In this document: positions 24,385-33,168 of the stretch, in pieces
Numbering within the stretch: the first letter of the stretch is position 1
Layout: each line of letters opens with the position of its first letter
NCBI GenBank assembly: GCA_041494805.1
Contig: JBGQBN010000031.1
Coordinates: forward strand, 1-47,475
Direction: 5' to 3'
Length of the DNA: 47,475 bases
Source of the DNA: JBGQBN01 sp041494805
GTDB taxonomy: Bacteria > Acidobacteriota > Terriglobia > Terriglobales > Acidobacteriaceae
Program-made: the position numbers and the translations under genes
The notes under the pieces: generated by a model
What the model was told of the DNA's origin: nothing
Databases searched by the model: none
The model's input: the letters and a program-made list of their open reading frames with translations, nothing else

Positions 24385-24473
24385 ATTGTTGATTGATAAT
24401 TTTTGATTGCTGATTGCAAAGCCGAAACTCTTTTGGATTTGCCATCAATAATCAACAATCAAAAATCAACAAT
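24385..24473. repeat. AT-rich palindromic intergenic repeat
   Basis: ATTGTTGATTGATAATTTTTG (given as ATTGTTGATTG + ATAATTTTTG) at the left and its imperfect complement AATCAACAATCAAAAATC + AACAAT at the right enclose a short GC-richer centre. Composition is unlike its neighbours. The right end stops 24 bases before the next start codon, so it may form a stem-loop between the two genes. Confidence 0.75.
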
Positions 24474-24496
24474 GGTTCTTGCCGTACAATCTCCCC

Positions 24497-25000
24497 ATGG
24501 GCGGGCTCCTCGATCAGTCTCCGCTGACCGAATCCCACGATTCTAACTGGCGCCCCATCCTGCTGGGCGTGGCGCTGGTGGTCGTAGTGGTCGGCATTAT
24601 TGCGCTGCTTTTGCGCAGTCAGCCCAGAGGGGCTGCCGCGCCGCATCCCTACGCCGCCAGCCTGAAACTCTCTGACCCCAAGATGAGTGCTGCGGAGAAC
24701 TTTGTTGGAGCCACCGTCACATATCTCGATGGTACGGTTGCCAATACCGGCGACAAAACCGTGACCCATGCCATGGTCCACGTTGCCTTCAAAGATTCAC
24801 TCGGCCAGATCGCGCAAGCCGAAGACGTTCCCCTGCACGTCCTGCAGACCAGCGGGCCCTACCTTGATGCGGTGGATCTGAGCGCGTCACCACTTGCACC
24901 GGGTCGGAGCAAGCAGTTTCGTCTCACGTTTGAACACGTCAGCGGCGACTGGAACCACGAGTACCCCGAATTGCAGATCATGAATGTTTCGTTGAAATAG
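24497..25000 (+). CDS. Membrane-anchored DUF2393-like protein
   Basis: 167 aa from ATG 24497 (MGGLLDQSPL). A single transmembrane helix PILLGVALVVVVVGIIALLL (about residues 20-39) is followed by an extracytoplasmic beta-sandwich-like domain. Features such as VTYLDGTVANTGDKTVTHAMVHVAF and SPLAPGRSKQFRLTFEH resemble DUF2393/FxLYD domains. Function unknown. It is preceded by an AT-rich palindrome and lies 78 bases before selD. A TTG start 18 bases upstream is possible but less likely. Confidence 0.75.
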   Translation: MGGLLDQSPLTESHDSNWRPILLGVALVVVVVGIIALLLRSQPRGAAAPHPYAASLKLSDPKMSAAENFVGATVTYLDGTVANTGDKTVTHAMVHVAFKDSLGQIAQAEDVPLHVLQTSGPYLDAVDLSASPLAPGRSKQFRLTFEHVSGDWNHEYPELQIMNVSLK

Positions 25001-25078
25001 GCAACTCAACGCGCCTCGATTCCTTATCCGGGGGAGTCCGTGAAAATCAGCGGCTGATTTCTCCTTTACAATGTCTAC

Positions 25079-26170
25079 ATGTCCGACGTCAAAACTGTCC
25101 GCCTGACCGAGACGGTGAAGGCTGGCGGCTGCGCTTCCAAGCTGAGTCCAGCTATTCTCGACAAGGTTCTGGGAAAGTTGCCGCGGCAATCGGACCCGAA
25201 CGTTCTGGTCGGCTTCGATCACGCCGACGACGCAGGTGTGTACCAGATCGGACCCAGCACCGCGCTGGTGCAGACCGTGGACTTCTTCACACCCATGGTG
25301 GACGATCCTTACACCTTCGGTCAGATTGCCGCCACCAATGCGCTCAGCGACGTTTATGCCATGGGCGGCCGCCCGATCACGGCGCTGGCCCACGTTTGTT
25401 TCCCGGCCAGTGGTGACCTGGATGTCCTGGAGCAGATCATGGCTGGTGGTCTCTCCAAGATGAAGGAAGCCGGCTGCTCCGTGGTGGGTGGCCACAGCGT
25501 CCGCGACGAGGAAACAAAGTTTGGATATTCCGTCACCGGTCTCATTGATCCCAACCAGGTCCTTACCAACGGCGGCGCCCGGCCCGGCGATCGGTTGTTG
25601 TTCACTAAGGCGCTGGGGACAGGAGTGATTTCCACGGCCATCAAGAAGGGAGTCGCAAAACAATCCTGGATTGACGCCGCCGTCACGTCCATGACCACGC
25701 TCAACAAGGTCGCGGCAGAAGTTATTGTGGGCCGCGGCGCGCCCCCTGACGACAGACGGCTGACGACCGGCGACTCCTTCACCGTTCACGCCATGACCGA
25801 CGTCACCGGCTTCGGCCTGATCGCCCACGCCCGAGAAATGGCGCTGGCCTCCAATGTTTCGCTTCGTTTGCGCGCCCATCGTATCCCGCTGCTTGAAGGT
25901 GCGCTGGATTGCGTTCGTGCCGGGCACATCCCTGGTGGCCTGAAGGCCAATCGTGAGTTTGCGGAGTGCGTGGTCAGCTGGGGAGAAGGAATACCCGACG
26001 ATCTCAAGACGATGCTCTTCGACCCGCAGACTGCAGGTGGGTTGCTGATCTCCGTCGCTGCCGAGGATTCGATCGAACTCATCCGTGCACTCAACGCCGC
26101 TGGCGTCCGCGCACTCGAAATTGGTGAAGTTCTGCCTGCTTCCAAGCCACTCATTGTTGTAGAGCCGTGA
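25079..26170 (+). CDS. selD: Selenide, water dikinase SelD
   Basis: Makes selenophosphate from selenide and ATP, the selenium donor for selenocysteine tRNA and 2-selenouridine. 363 aa. The N-terminal loop reads AGGCASKLSP: the cysteine and lysine (equivalent to C17 and K20 of E. coli) are kept, while the second cysteine is Ser. The ATP-binding region DDAGVYQI, TVDFFTPMVDDPYTFGQIAATNALSDVYAMGG and VVGGHSVRDEE are diagnostic. No selA, selB, selC or mnmH in the window, so which selenium product is made cannot be told. A small palindrome AAATCAG-CGG-CTGATTT lies about 30 bases upstream. Confidence 0.95.
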   Translation: MSDVKTVRLTETVKAGGCASKLSPAILDKVLGKLPRQSDPNVLVGFDHADDAGVYQIGPSTALVQTVDFFTPMVDDPYTFGQIAATNALSDVYAMGGRPITALAHVCFPASGDLDVLEQIMAGGLSKMKEAGCSVVGGHSVRDEETKFGYSVTGLIDPNQVLTNGGARPGDRLLFTKALGTGVISTAIKKGVAKQSWIDAAVTSMTTLNKVAAEVIVGRGAPPDDRRLTTGDSFTVHAMTDVTGFGLIAHAREMALASNVSLRLRAHRIPLLEGALDCVRAGHIPGGLKANREFAECVVSWGEGIPDDLKTMLFDPQTAGGLLISVAAEDSIELIRALNAAGVRALEIGEVLPASKPLIVVEP

Positions 26171-26271
26171 GTACCTCCGCGAATCCTTCGTCGGGTCGAG
26201 ACATCTATTAGAGACACGGAGCACTGGACACACCCGCATTTTTCAGCGAATCTACGCAAGGAGCATCAGCC

Positions 26272-27261
26272 ATGAAAACTCGCCAACTGGGACGCGGTGG
26301 TCTCACGGTTTCCGCTATAGGCCTGGGCTGCATGGGCATGTCGGAGTTTTATAGTGGGCGCGACGACAGCGAATCCCTCGCCACCATCCATCGCGCCCTG
26401 GAGCTAGGTGTCGATTTCCTGGATACTTCCGATGCGTACGGCCCTTTTAAGAACGAGAAACTGGTGGGCACAGCCATTCGCGGACGCCGCGATCGGGTGA
26501 TCCTGGCCACCAAGTTCGGCATCGTTCGCGATTCCAAGGACACCGCCATCCGCGGTATTAGCGGCAAGCCAGAATATGTCCGTCGGGCCTGCGAAGGCAG
26601 CCTGCGCAGGCTGGGCGTCGAGAGCATCGATCTCTACTACCAGCACCGGGTCGATCCTGGTACTCCGATCGAAGAGACGGTAGGAGCGATGGCGCAACTG
26701 GTGAAAGAAGGCAAGGTCCGCTATCTGGGACTTTCCGAAGCAAGCGCCAATACCCTACGGCGCGCAGTGAAAGTACATCCCATCGCCGCCCTGCAGACCG
26801 AGTATTCTCTGTGGACGCGCGATCCGGAAGACGAAATTCTCGCCACCTGTCGGGAATTAGGGATTGGCTTCGTCGCCTACAGTCCGCTGGGACGCGGCCT
26901 CCTGGCCGGAAAGTTCAAAAGTTTCGAGGACCTTCCCGCCGATGATAACCGCCGCAACTTTCCCCGCTTCCAAGGCGAGAACTTCCACAGAAACCTCGAC
27001 CTGGTGCGCCGAGTGGAAGAGATCGCGAAAGAAAAGGACTGTAAGCCGTCGCAGTTGGCTTTGGCCTGGGTGCTGGCGCAGGGCACCGACATCGTGCCTA
27101 TCCCCGGCACCAAACGGCGCAAATACCTCGAGGAAAATGTTGGCGCTCTGGAAGTGAAGCTCACTCCCGACGATCTGCGGCGCATTGACGAAGTGTTTCC
27201 ACGCGGTGCCGCCGCGGGAACGCGTTATCCAGAGCTGATGATGAGAGCCGTGAACCAGTAG
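26272..27261 (+). CDS. Aldo/keto reductase
   Basis: NADPH-dependent oxidoreductase of the AKR13-like (YakC/Tas-type) group, 329 aa, complete TIM barrel. Catalytic tetrad visible: Asp and Tyr in DTSDAYGPFKNEKLVG (about residues 48-63), Lys in LATKFG (about 80), His in LYYQHRVDP (about 122). C-terminal cofactor segment is IVPIPGTKRRKYLEENVGA. A clear AAGGAG lies upstream of the ATG. The substrate (small aldehydes or ketones) cannot be specified. Confidence 0.94.
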   Translation: MKTRQLGRGGLTVSAIGLGCMGMSEFYSGRDDSESLATIHRALELGVDFLDTSDAYGPFKNEKLVGTAIRGRRDRVILATKFGIVRDSKDTAIRGISGKPEYVRRACEGSLRRLGVESIDLYYQHRVDPGTPIEETVGAMAQLVKEGKVRYLGLSEASANTLRRAVKVHPIAALQTEYSLWTRDPEDEILATCRELGIGFVAYSPLGRGLLAGKFKSFEDLPADDNRRNFPRFQGENFHRNLDLVRRVEEIAKEKDCKPSQLALAWVLAQGTDIVPIPGTKRRKYLEENVGALEVKLTPDDLRRIDEVFPRGAAAGTRYPELMMRAVNQ

Positions 27262-27277
27262 AGCAGTGTGGACTGCG

Positions 27278-28018
27278 CTACTGGATTCTGCTCACGAACG
27301 TGTCGTGATGCGCCACCATGTGCTCTCGCAGAGCAAATCCCACCTGGGAAGAATCCTTGAATCCCTGCTTGCGGGCTGCATCATCCGCGCCCGGGTCCGT
27401 CTCCGCCGCTACATATTCTTGCCACGAGGCATAACGGAAGACGACCAAGAAATCCCACCCTGCGCCCTGCACGTGATCGAAGCGCACTGCTCCGCCTGCC
27501 CGGGCTGATGCCATATCGCGTGCCAGCACGTCATCCAGTTGGCGAACATGCCCGTTTAGCGCAGTGTAGTCCTCCGCCAGATAAAGTCCGCCCTTGGCAT
27601 CTTTCGGCACGGTCAACGCTTTCTCCACATCCGCGAGCGGCGGTCCGCTGGCATAGGTGTCGGTGTGCCAGATGTAGTCTCCCATCACTCGCTCCCGCAG
27701 TTTGCGTTGGGCATCGGTGTAGGCCGGGTTCGCGTCAATGTGGGCTTGCTCCCCCTGCGGATAAATCACCAGCAGGTCCCAGTCGTCGCCCGACTGGTGG
27801 CGGAACACCATCGGGCCGTGCCCGTTCGGCGGCGTGGGCAGGCTCAGGTAGGCATTCATCAGATCAGGCAGTCTGCCCGGCGCGGCCTTGAAGAAGTGAA
27901 TGCGGTAGATCTCGCCCATGGAGGCGACGGGCGTGGCTGCCTGCTGCACGCTGCCGGAAATCGCAAGGAATACAGTCAGTATTAATGCGATCTGGAATAA
28001 TGCGATCTGGGCCTTCAT
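27278..28018 (-). CDS. Secreted protein with two ferredoxin-like (dimeric alpha-beta barrel) repeats
   Basis: 246 aa from ATG 28018, which has AAGGTGA seven bases upstream and begins a clean signal peptide (MKAQIALFQIALILTVFLAIS). The mature part appears duplicated. IYRIHFFKAAPGRLPDLMNAYL plus WDLLVIYPQGEQ in the first half parallels LYLAEDYTALNGHVRQLDDVLA plus WDFLVVFRYASWQEY in the second. Each is beta-alpha-beta-like, resembling the antibiotic-biosynthesis-monooxygenase/EthD fold. No known catalytic residue set is evident. Probably periplasmic; function unknown. It is convergent with the aldo/keto reductase and divergent from thyX. Confidence 0.7.
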   Translation of the reverse strand: MKAQIALFQIALILTVFLAISGSVQQAATPVASMGEIYRIHFFKAAPGRLPDLMNAYLSLPTPPNGHGPMVFRHQSGDDWDLLVIYPQGEQAHIDANPAYTDAQRKLRERVMGDYIWHTDTYASGPPLADVEKALTVPKDAKGGLYLAEDYTALNGHVRQLDDVLARDMASARAGGAVRFDHVQGAGWDFLVVFRYASWQEYVAAETDPGADDAARKQGFKDSSQVGFALREHMVAHHDTFVSRIQ

Positions 28019-28179
28019 TTTGGTCACCTTCTCCGCGCAATCATACGCGAAAAGGTGACAGGAATGCCCAGGTGGTCCGACGCAGAACCGGGAGTGCAGT
28101 TTTTCGTTTAGTCCGGGGTCGTGTATCGTTATTTGCCACTACTATTCGAGATCTCTCACATCTGAGGTCACTAGTCCGC

Positions 28180-29763
28180 ATGTCCGAAGTCATCGTCAAG
28201 TCGCACTCCGCCAATGCGGACCAGCCTTCGCCCGACGCCCCGTCGGTCGAGGTCTATGCCGTGTACGGAGTGGAGCCCGAGGTGCAGGCCTACGCCATGG
28301 CCAAGTACTCGCGCTCGGCGCTCTCCATGAAGGAGTCGCTCAGGGAGATCAATCAGCAGAAAGCGGAAAAATTTCTCAACACCTTCTACTTCCAGTACGG
28401 GCACCGCTCGATTGCGGACTTGGCGCACATCGTGCTGGCCATTGAGCGGCTCTCCATCCTGGCGGCGATTGCGGTTGCGGACGAGCAGCGCTGGGACGGC
28501 CAGGAGCGTTCCACCCGTTATCAGGATTTCAAGAAGAGCGGCTATTACACGCCCGATTTCGGTGATGACGAAAAGGCGCGCACGTTTTACCGCGAAACCA
28601 TCGAAAGCCTGTTCGCGGGATACGAATCGCTTTCAGAGCGAATGTTCCACTACCTGACGGGCATCACCCCCAAGCCGGCGGAGATGAAGCAGGAGGCATA
28701 TGACCGCACGCTGCGGGCGCGGGCTTTTGACATCACCCGCTATCTGCTGCCCCTGGCGACTAATACATCGCTGGGAGAGATCGTCAACGCGCGGACCCTG
28801 GAGAGCCAAGTTGCGCGCCTGTTCGCTCACACCCACAAAGAAGTCCGCTATCTGGGAGAGTTACTGAAGCGCGCCGCCACCTCGCCAGCCTATAACGTAA
28901 ACCAGGAGTCGTTGCGCGAACTAGTGGAGCAGATCCGCGCGGTTTCACCGGAATTGGGAGCCCGCGCGGAGCAGGAATTGCTTCGCGAAGTCCGTGTGGC
29001 GCCGACCCTGGTGAAGTATGCCGACCCTAACCAGTATGAAATCGAGACCCGTCGCGAACTGCGGCAGGGAGCGGCCGAGCTGATGGGAAACTTGCCCATC
29101 GCTGCTGCGGAAACCGTCGACCTGCTCGACGAGGAGCCATTGGAAGTGGAACTGGCTACGACGCTGGTCTACGAGCATTGCCACTATCCCTACCGGCAGA
29201 TTCGCGAATCCCTGCAAGCTGCGGGCGAAAAGATCCGGCGCGAAATCATTGATCTGGGATTGCGGCATCGTGGCCGCCACGACGAGATGCTGCGAGCATT
29301 CTGCGCCGGGCAGCAGTTCCGCTTCGACATCCTGATGGACGTGGGCGGGTTCCGCGACATGCACCGTCACCGCCGGTGCGTCCAGATCGGGCAGGAATTC
29401 ACGACCAAGCACGGCTACGACACGCCGCCGGAGGTGAAGGCAGCCGGAGCGCGGGCGGGTTATGAGGCGACCATGCATCGTGCGGCAGACGCGGTCGAAG
29501 AGTTAGCGCAGCGAGGTGGACCGGAGGCGGCGGAAAATTCGCACTACGCTATTCCACTGGCATTTCGCAAACGGACGCTTTTCAAGATGGATTTTGCCGA
29601 GGTCGTGTACATCTCCGAACTGCGGACGGGGCCAGCAGGTCACATGTCGTACCGCAACGTGGCTTATGCGATGTATGAAGCTGTGGCGCGAAAGTATCCG
29701 GCGCTGGCGAAGTATTTGAGGGTGACAGATGTGAGTGAGCCTGTGGACCTGCTGAAGCGGTGA
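28180..29763 (+). CDS. thyX: Long-form FAD-dependent thymidylate synthase-like protein (two ThyX domains)
   Basis: 527 aa from ATG 28180 (MSEVIVKSHS), about twice a normal ThyX (about 220-250 aa). Two ThyX-like halves: the first has GHRSIADLAHIVLAIERLS (75-92) and DGQERSTRYQ (106-115), matching the end of the ThyX signature. The second has DMHRHRRCVQIGQEF (about 385), matching its RHR beginning. Neither half has the whole RHRxxSxNExSxRY motif, so an active site would need residues from both. Similar long forms occur in Acidobacteriota and Chloroflexi. Thymidylate synthesis is likely, but another flavin reaction is possible. No thyA is seen here. Confidence 0.82.
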   Translation: MSEVIVKSHSANADQPSPDAPSVEVYAVYGVEPEVQAYAMAKYSRSALSMKESLREINQQKAEKFLNTFYFQYGHRSIADLAHIVLAIERLSILAAIAVADEQRWDGQERSTRYQDFKKSGYYTPDFGDDEKARTFYRETIESLFAGYESLSERMFHYLTGITPKPAEMKQEAYDRTLRARAFDITRYLLPLATNTSLGEIVNARTLESQVARLFAHTHKEVRYLGELLKRAATSPAYNVNQESLRELVEQIRAVSPELGARAEQELLREVRVAPTLVKYADPNQYEIETRRELRQGAAELMGNLPIAAAETVDLLDEEPLEVELATTLVYEHCHYPYRQIRESLQAAGEKIRREIIDLGLRHRGRHDEMLRAFCAGQQFRFDILMDVGGFRDMHRHRRCVQIGQEFTTKHGYDTPPEVKAAGARAGYEATMHRAADAVEELAQRGGPEAAENSHYAIPLAFRKRTLFKMDFAEVVYISELRTGPAGHMSYRNVAYAMYEAVARKYPALAKYLRVTDVSEPVDLLKR

Positions 29764-29795
29764 TACTGGGAATTCAAGATTCAATAGTCAACAAT

Positions 29796-30863
29796 TCACG
29801 TGTACATCACCTTTCGCTCGCCCTTCACAATGCGCCCCACCGTGTAGGCTTTCTCTCCGGCCCTCTCCAGCACCGTCTGGGCCTTCTTGAACTTCTTTGA
29901 CGGGACCACCAGCAGCATTCCCAATCCCATGTTGAAAGTACGGAGCATCTCCTCCTGTGGGACGTTGCCCAGTTTCTGCAAGTGCTCAAAGATGGGCAAC
30001 CCCGGCCAGGAGCCGATCTCGATGACGGCAGCCACGCCGCGCGGCAGGACGCGAGGAAGATTCTCGGTGATGCCGCCACCGGTGATGTGGGCCATCGCCG
30101 AGACGCACTCGCCATCCACCAGCCGCTTCACGGCGGGCCAATAGCTCTTGTGAGTACGCAAAAGCTCGTTACCAACCTTGCCCTTAAGCTCATTGACATA
30201 GGAATCCGGCGTGTAGCCTGCGACTTCGAAGAGCAGCTTGCGGGCCAGCGCGTAGCCGTTGGTGTGCAGGCCGTTCGAGAGCAGACCCAGGATCACGTCG
30301 CCGGCCTCGACGGTTTTGCCGGTAATGATACGCTCGCGTTCGACTACACCCACAATGAAGCCGGCCAGATCGTATTCGCCTTCCGGATAGAAGCCAGGCA
30401 TCTCGGCAGTCTCGCCGCCGATCAGGTCGCAGCCATTGTGCTTGCAGGCTTCGGCCAGGCCTTCGACGACCTTCTCCGCCACTGCAGGGTCCAGCTTGCC
30501 GGTGGCGAGATAGTCCATGAAGAACAATGGCGTGGCGCCCTGCACCGCGATGTCGTTGACGCAATGGTTCACCAGGTCGGCGCCCACGGTGTGGTGGACG
30601 TCCATCTCAAAGGCAACCTTCAGCTTCGTGCCCACGCCGTCCACGCTCGAGACCAGCACCGGATCCAGGTACTTCTTGTCGATGGAGAACAAGCCACCGA
30701 ACCCGCCGATTTCACTGAGTACGCCGCGGGTGAAGGTTTTGTGGGCGAGATACTTGATCCGCTTCTTGGTGCGGTTAGCTCGGTCGATGTCAACACCCGC
30801 GTCGGCGTAGGTGACGGTGGCAGTCTTTGAGGGATCGTGGGCCACGAAATCAGTCCGTTCCAA
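29796..30863 (-). CDS. purM: Phosphoribosylformylglycinamidine cyclo-ligase (AIR synthetase)
   Basis: Fifth step of purine synthesis, ATP-dependent closure of FGAM to AIR in the cytosol. 355 aa. Motifs: VTYADAGVDIDRANR at the start, SVDGVGTKLKVAFEM (ATP/substrate binding), HCVNDIAVQGATPLFFMDY, IGGETAEMPGFY, and AHITGGGITENLPRVLP. The start is TTG at 30863 or the in-frame GTG at 30845; neither has a good ribosome site. Isolated from other pur genes here. It is convergent with thyX. Confidence 0.96.
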   Translation of the reverse strand: MERTDFVAHDPSKTATVTYADAGVDIDRANRTKKRIKYLAHKTFTRGVLSEIGGFGGLFSIDKKYLDPVLVSSVDGVGTKLKVAFEMDVHHTVGADLVNHCVNDIAVQGATPLFFMDYLATGKLDPAVAEKVVEGLAEACKHNGCDLIGGETAEMPGFYPEGEYDLAGFIVGVVERERIITGKTVEAGDVILGLLSNGLHTNGYALARKLLFEVAGYTPDSYVNELKGKVGNELLRTHKSYWPAVKRLVDGECVSAMAHITGGGITENLPRVLPRGVAAVIEIGSWPGLPIFEHLQKLGNVPQEEMLRTFNMGLGMLLVVPSKKFKKAQTVLERAGEKAYTVGRIVKGERKVMYT

Positions 30864-31023
30864 TGAAACGTGGGGAATACGCTGGGTGTTCGCTACCGGA
30901 AAAACCGTTCAAGCGCGGGTCATTGTAGCACGTTCGCAGGTAGGGGCAGCAGATCAGGGATGTGGAGGTTCTGGCCTGCGCCGGCGGCGATAAAGACGGG
31001 TGCCCGTCCGGCACGTTGCATTC

Positions 31024-31188
31024 CTACTGGGTGATGTAGGTCGAGAAATAATAGACCAGCACGCCAAACAGCGCCAAGCCCGAGATCGCGTATGCGGTCA
31101 GGACCCAGACGCTCCGGCCTTCATATTGGGCGCTGGATGGCTGTGAATCGGGTGCATGGGTTGAGGTATTCCCAGCCCGGTCGTCCAT
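31024..31188 (-). CDS. Small single-pass membrane protein
   Basis: 54 aa from ATG 31188, preceded by TCAGGAGG at ideal spacing, a strong reason to call it real. A polar, Ser/Thr/Pro-rich N-terminal half is followed by one C-terminal helix WVLTAYAISGLALFGVLVYYF (about residues 29-49). It resembles small cytochrome-associated or tail-anchored proteins, but no family is recognised. It is flanked by purM upstream and the repeat-rich secreted protein on the same strand. Confidence 0.7.
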   Translation of the reverse strand: MDDRAGNTSTHAPDSQPSSAQYEGRSVWVLTAYAISGLALFGVLVYYFSTYITQ

Positions 31189-31314
31189 GAAACCTCCTGA
31201 AGTCAAACCCATCGTGGCGAAAGCAACGCCACGTTTACGCGGCGAATTTTACTACGGGTACCGGGTAAAGCGGCGGAAAAATCGGACAATTTTCAAGAAT
31301 GGACTGAGGTAGGA

Positions 31315-31349
31315 ACAAAAACGCCCCGGCCTGCCGCCGGAGCGTTTTA
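31315..31349 (-). terminator. Terminator after the Lys-rich secreted protein gene
   Basis: Stem ACGCCCCGGC/GCCGGAGCGT with one mismatch and a 5-base loop; on the minus strand it is followed by TTTTTGTT. TTTT also lies on the plus side, so it could work both ways. Confidence 0.7.
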
Positions 31350-31394
31350 AGCGTCAGAAAATTGAAGGCTTGGCGAGGCTACTGCATCTCGTCT

Positions 31395-31745
31395 TTACTT
31401 CTTTTCTTCTTTCATCTCTTCCTTCATCCCGTTGTTTCCGGTCTCCTTCTTGACGACCTTCTTCTTCTCCTTGTCGCCGTCCTTCCGGACGATCATCTTC
31501 TTTTCCTTGTCGCCTTCCTTTCGGACTACTACTTTCTTCCCCTCGTTGCCCTTCTTCTTGACTAGTTTCTTCTTTCCCTTGTCGCCGTCCTTCTTCGTCA
31601 TTTCCTTTTTTTCTTTACCGTCTTCCTGCTTCATCATCTCTTTCTTTTCCATCTGATCACCGGCCGCCGTATCCTGGGCGAAGGACACGGACGACAGGGA
31701 AACGGCGAGACCGGCTGCAAATAGCAACGTGAGCAGTTTCTTCAT
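31395..31745 (-). CDS. Secreted Lys/Glu-rich repeat protein
   Basis: 116 aa. Signal peptide MKKLLTLLFAAGLAVSLSSVSFAQ, then a highly charged mature part built of 12-residue repeats: DGDKGKKKLVKK, KGNEGKKVVVRK, EGDKEKKMIVRK, DGDKEKKKVVKK, with a weaker unit EDGKEKKEMTKK before them. Each unit has an acidic-Gly start and a beta-prone K-V-V-x-K end. The 36-base DNA repeats are also visible. The composition suggests an unstructured or surface/polyanion-binding periplasmic protein. No known family is recognised. Its terminator lies downstream. Confidence 0.75.
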   Translation of the reverse strand: MKKLLTLLFAAGLAVSLSSVSFAQDTAAGDQMEKKEMMKQEDGKEKKEMTKKDGDKGKKKLVKKKGNEGKKVVVRKEGDKEKKMIVRKDGDKEKKKVVKKETGNNGMKEEMKEEKK

Positions 31746-31958
31746 GTTCCTGACCTTTCCTTGTTGTTCGGGATGTGAATTTCTTTAGGCGCGCAGGACA
31801 CACGGCTGCCGTTAGTATCATGGCAGGCTTGTCCCGGCGAGATCGAGTTGTAGTTCAAACCCGCCATTCCGCCCAGAAGAAAACTAGATTCGGTTCGCTT
31901 TCGGGACGTTTTCCATTTCCTGCCGTAAATTCGCCTTTTCTTCGCTCTAGCTCCGGTG

Positions 31959-31964
31959 TATAAT
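31959..31964 (+). promoter_or_regulatory. recA -10 box
   Basis: A perfect TATAAT lies 43 bases before the recA ATG. A convincing -35 is not seen (weak TTTTCT at 17 bases). The remaining bases 31746-31950 contain no other recognised element. Confidence 0.55.
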
Positions 31965-32007
31965 CCGACCTCAACACCATTCAGCACTTATAAGGAGCAG
32001 TACTCAT

Positions 32008-33114
32008 ATGGCTGACGAACGGGCAAAAGCGATTGATCTGGCATTCGCCCAGATCGAAAAGCAGTTTGGCAAAGGCTCGATCATGCGCCTGGGGTCGAAG
32101 GAAGCGATCGTCCCCATCGCGGTGATCCCAACCGGCGCGATTTCCTTTGACGCGGCGCTGGGCGTGGGTGGCTTCCCGCGCGGGCGCGTGGTCGAGATCT
32201 TTGGGCCGGAATCTTCGGGTAAAACCACAATTGCGCTACAGGTCATCGCCGAGGCGCAGAAGACAGGCGGCATGGCCGCATTCGTCGACGCCGAGCACGC
32301 GCTCGATCCCGGCTACGCCAAAAAGCTGGGTGTGGACGTAGACAACCTGCTGGTCTCGCAGCCCGACTACGGCGAACAAGCTTTGGAGATTACCGAGACG
32401 CTGGTGCGCTCGGGGGCGATCGACGTGCTGGTGGTGGACTCGGTGGCCGCACTCGTTCCTAAGGCCGAACTCGATGGCGAGATGGGCGACAGCCACATGG
32501 GCTTACAAGCGAGACTGATGTCGCAGGCACTGCGCAAGCTGACCGGGACTGTTTCCAAGTCGCGCACCTGCCTGATCTTTATCAACCAGATCCGCGAGAA
32601 AATCGGCGTGATGTTCGGCAACCCGGAGACCACTACGGGCGGGCGCGCGCTGAAGTTCTACGCGTCGGTGCGCATTGATATCCGCCGCATTGCAGCCATC
32701 AAGGAAGGGGACGTCGTGACCGGCTCGCGCACCAAGGTCAAGATCGTGAAGAACAAAGTCGCCGCACCCTTCCGCGAGGCCGAATTTGACATCATGTACG
32801 GTGAGGGCATTTCGCGGGAAGGTGACCTCATCGACTTGGCTGTCATCCACAACATCCTCGAGAAGTCAGGCTCCTGGTTCAGCTACAAAGGCGAGCGCAT
32901 CGGGCAGGGCCGCGAGAACGCACGCCAGTTCCTGAAGGACAACAAGGAAACGATGGTCAAGCTGGAAGCCGAGGTACGGAAGCAACTGGGCTTGACTCCC
33001 GCTGTTGTCCCGCCAGCGGCTCCGCCGGCACAGGGCACGCCGCAGGGAGCACGTGTGACCACCATGCCCAGTGCGGCACCGGAAGCGGCTAAGGTGCCGG
33101 CAGCGAGACGGTGA
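32008..33114 (+). CDS. recA: Recombinase RecA
   Basis: Strand exchange and SOS co-protease, 368 aa. Begins MADERAKAIDLAFAQIEKQFGKGSIMRLG, Walker A GPESSGKT (about residues 69-76), Walker B LVVDSVAAL (about 143-151), DNA-binding loop 2 region with NQIREKIGVMFGNPETTTGGRALKFYASVR, and the usual C-terminal domain followed by a Pro/Ala-rich tail. Ribosome site AAGGAG lies upstream. Monocistronic in this window. LexA regulation is expected, but no convincing box was found. Confidence 0.98.
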   Translation: MADERAKAIDLAFAQIEKQFGKGSIMRLGSKEAIVPIAVIPTGAISFDAALGVGGFPRGRVVEIFGPESSGKTTIALQVIAEAQKTGGMAAFVDAEHALDPGYAKKLGVDVDNLLVSQPDYGEQALEITETLVRSGAIDVLVVDSVAALVPKAELDGEMGDSHMGLQARLMSQALRKLTGTVSKSRTCLIFINQIREKIGVMFGNPETTTGGRALKFYASVRIDIRRIAAIKEGDVVTGSRTKVKIVKNKVAAPFREAEFDIMYGEGISREGDLIDLAVIHNILEKSGSWFSYKGERIGQGRENARQFLKDNKETMVKLEAEVRKQLGLTPAVVPPAAPPAQGTPQGARVTTMPSAAPEAAKVPAARR

Positions 33115-33168
33115 GACAAATCCGAGTGCACGACCGATGCCGCCGGTGGCGCGCCTGTTGAAAAGTAT

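Noticed and set aside
24887..26239. 450-codon frame antisense to selD
   Set aside because: selD is unambiguous on the plus strand; the antisense translation is low in recognisable motifs and has no ribosome site.
31893..31907. GTTC-N7-GGAC before recA as an SOS box
   Set aside because: Only half matches the GTTC-N7-GTTC pattern and it is far from the -10 box; too weak to call.
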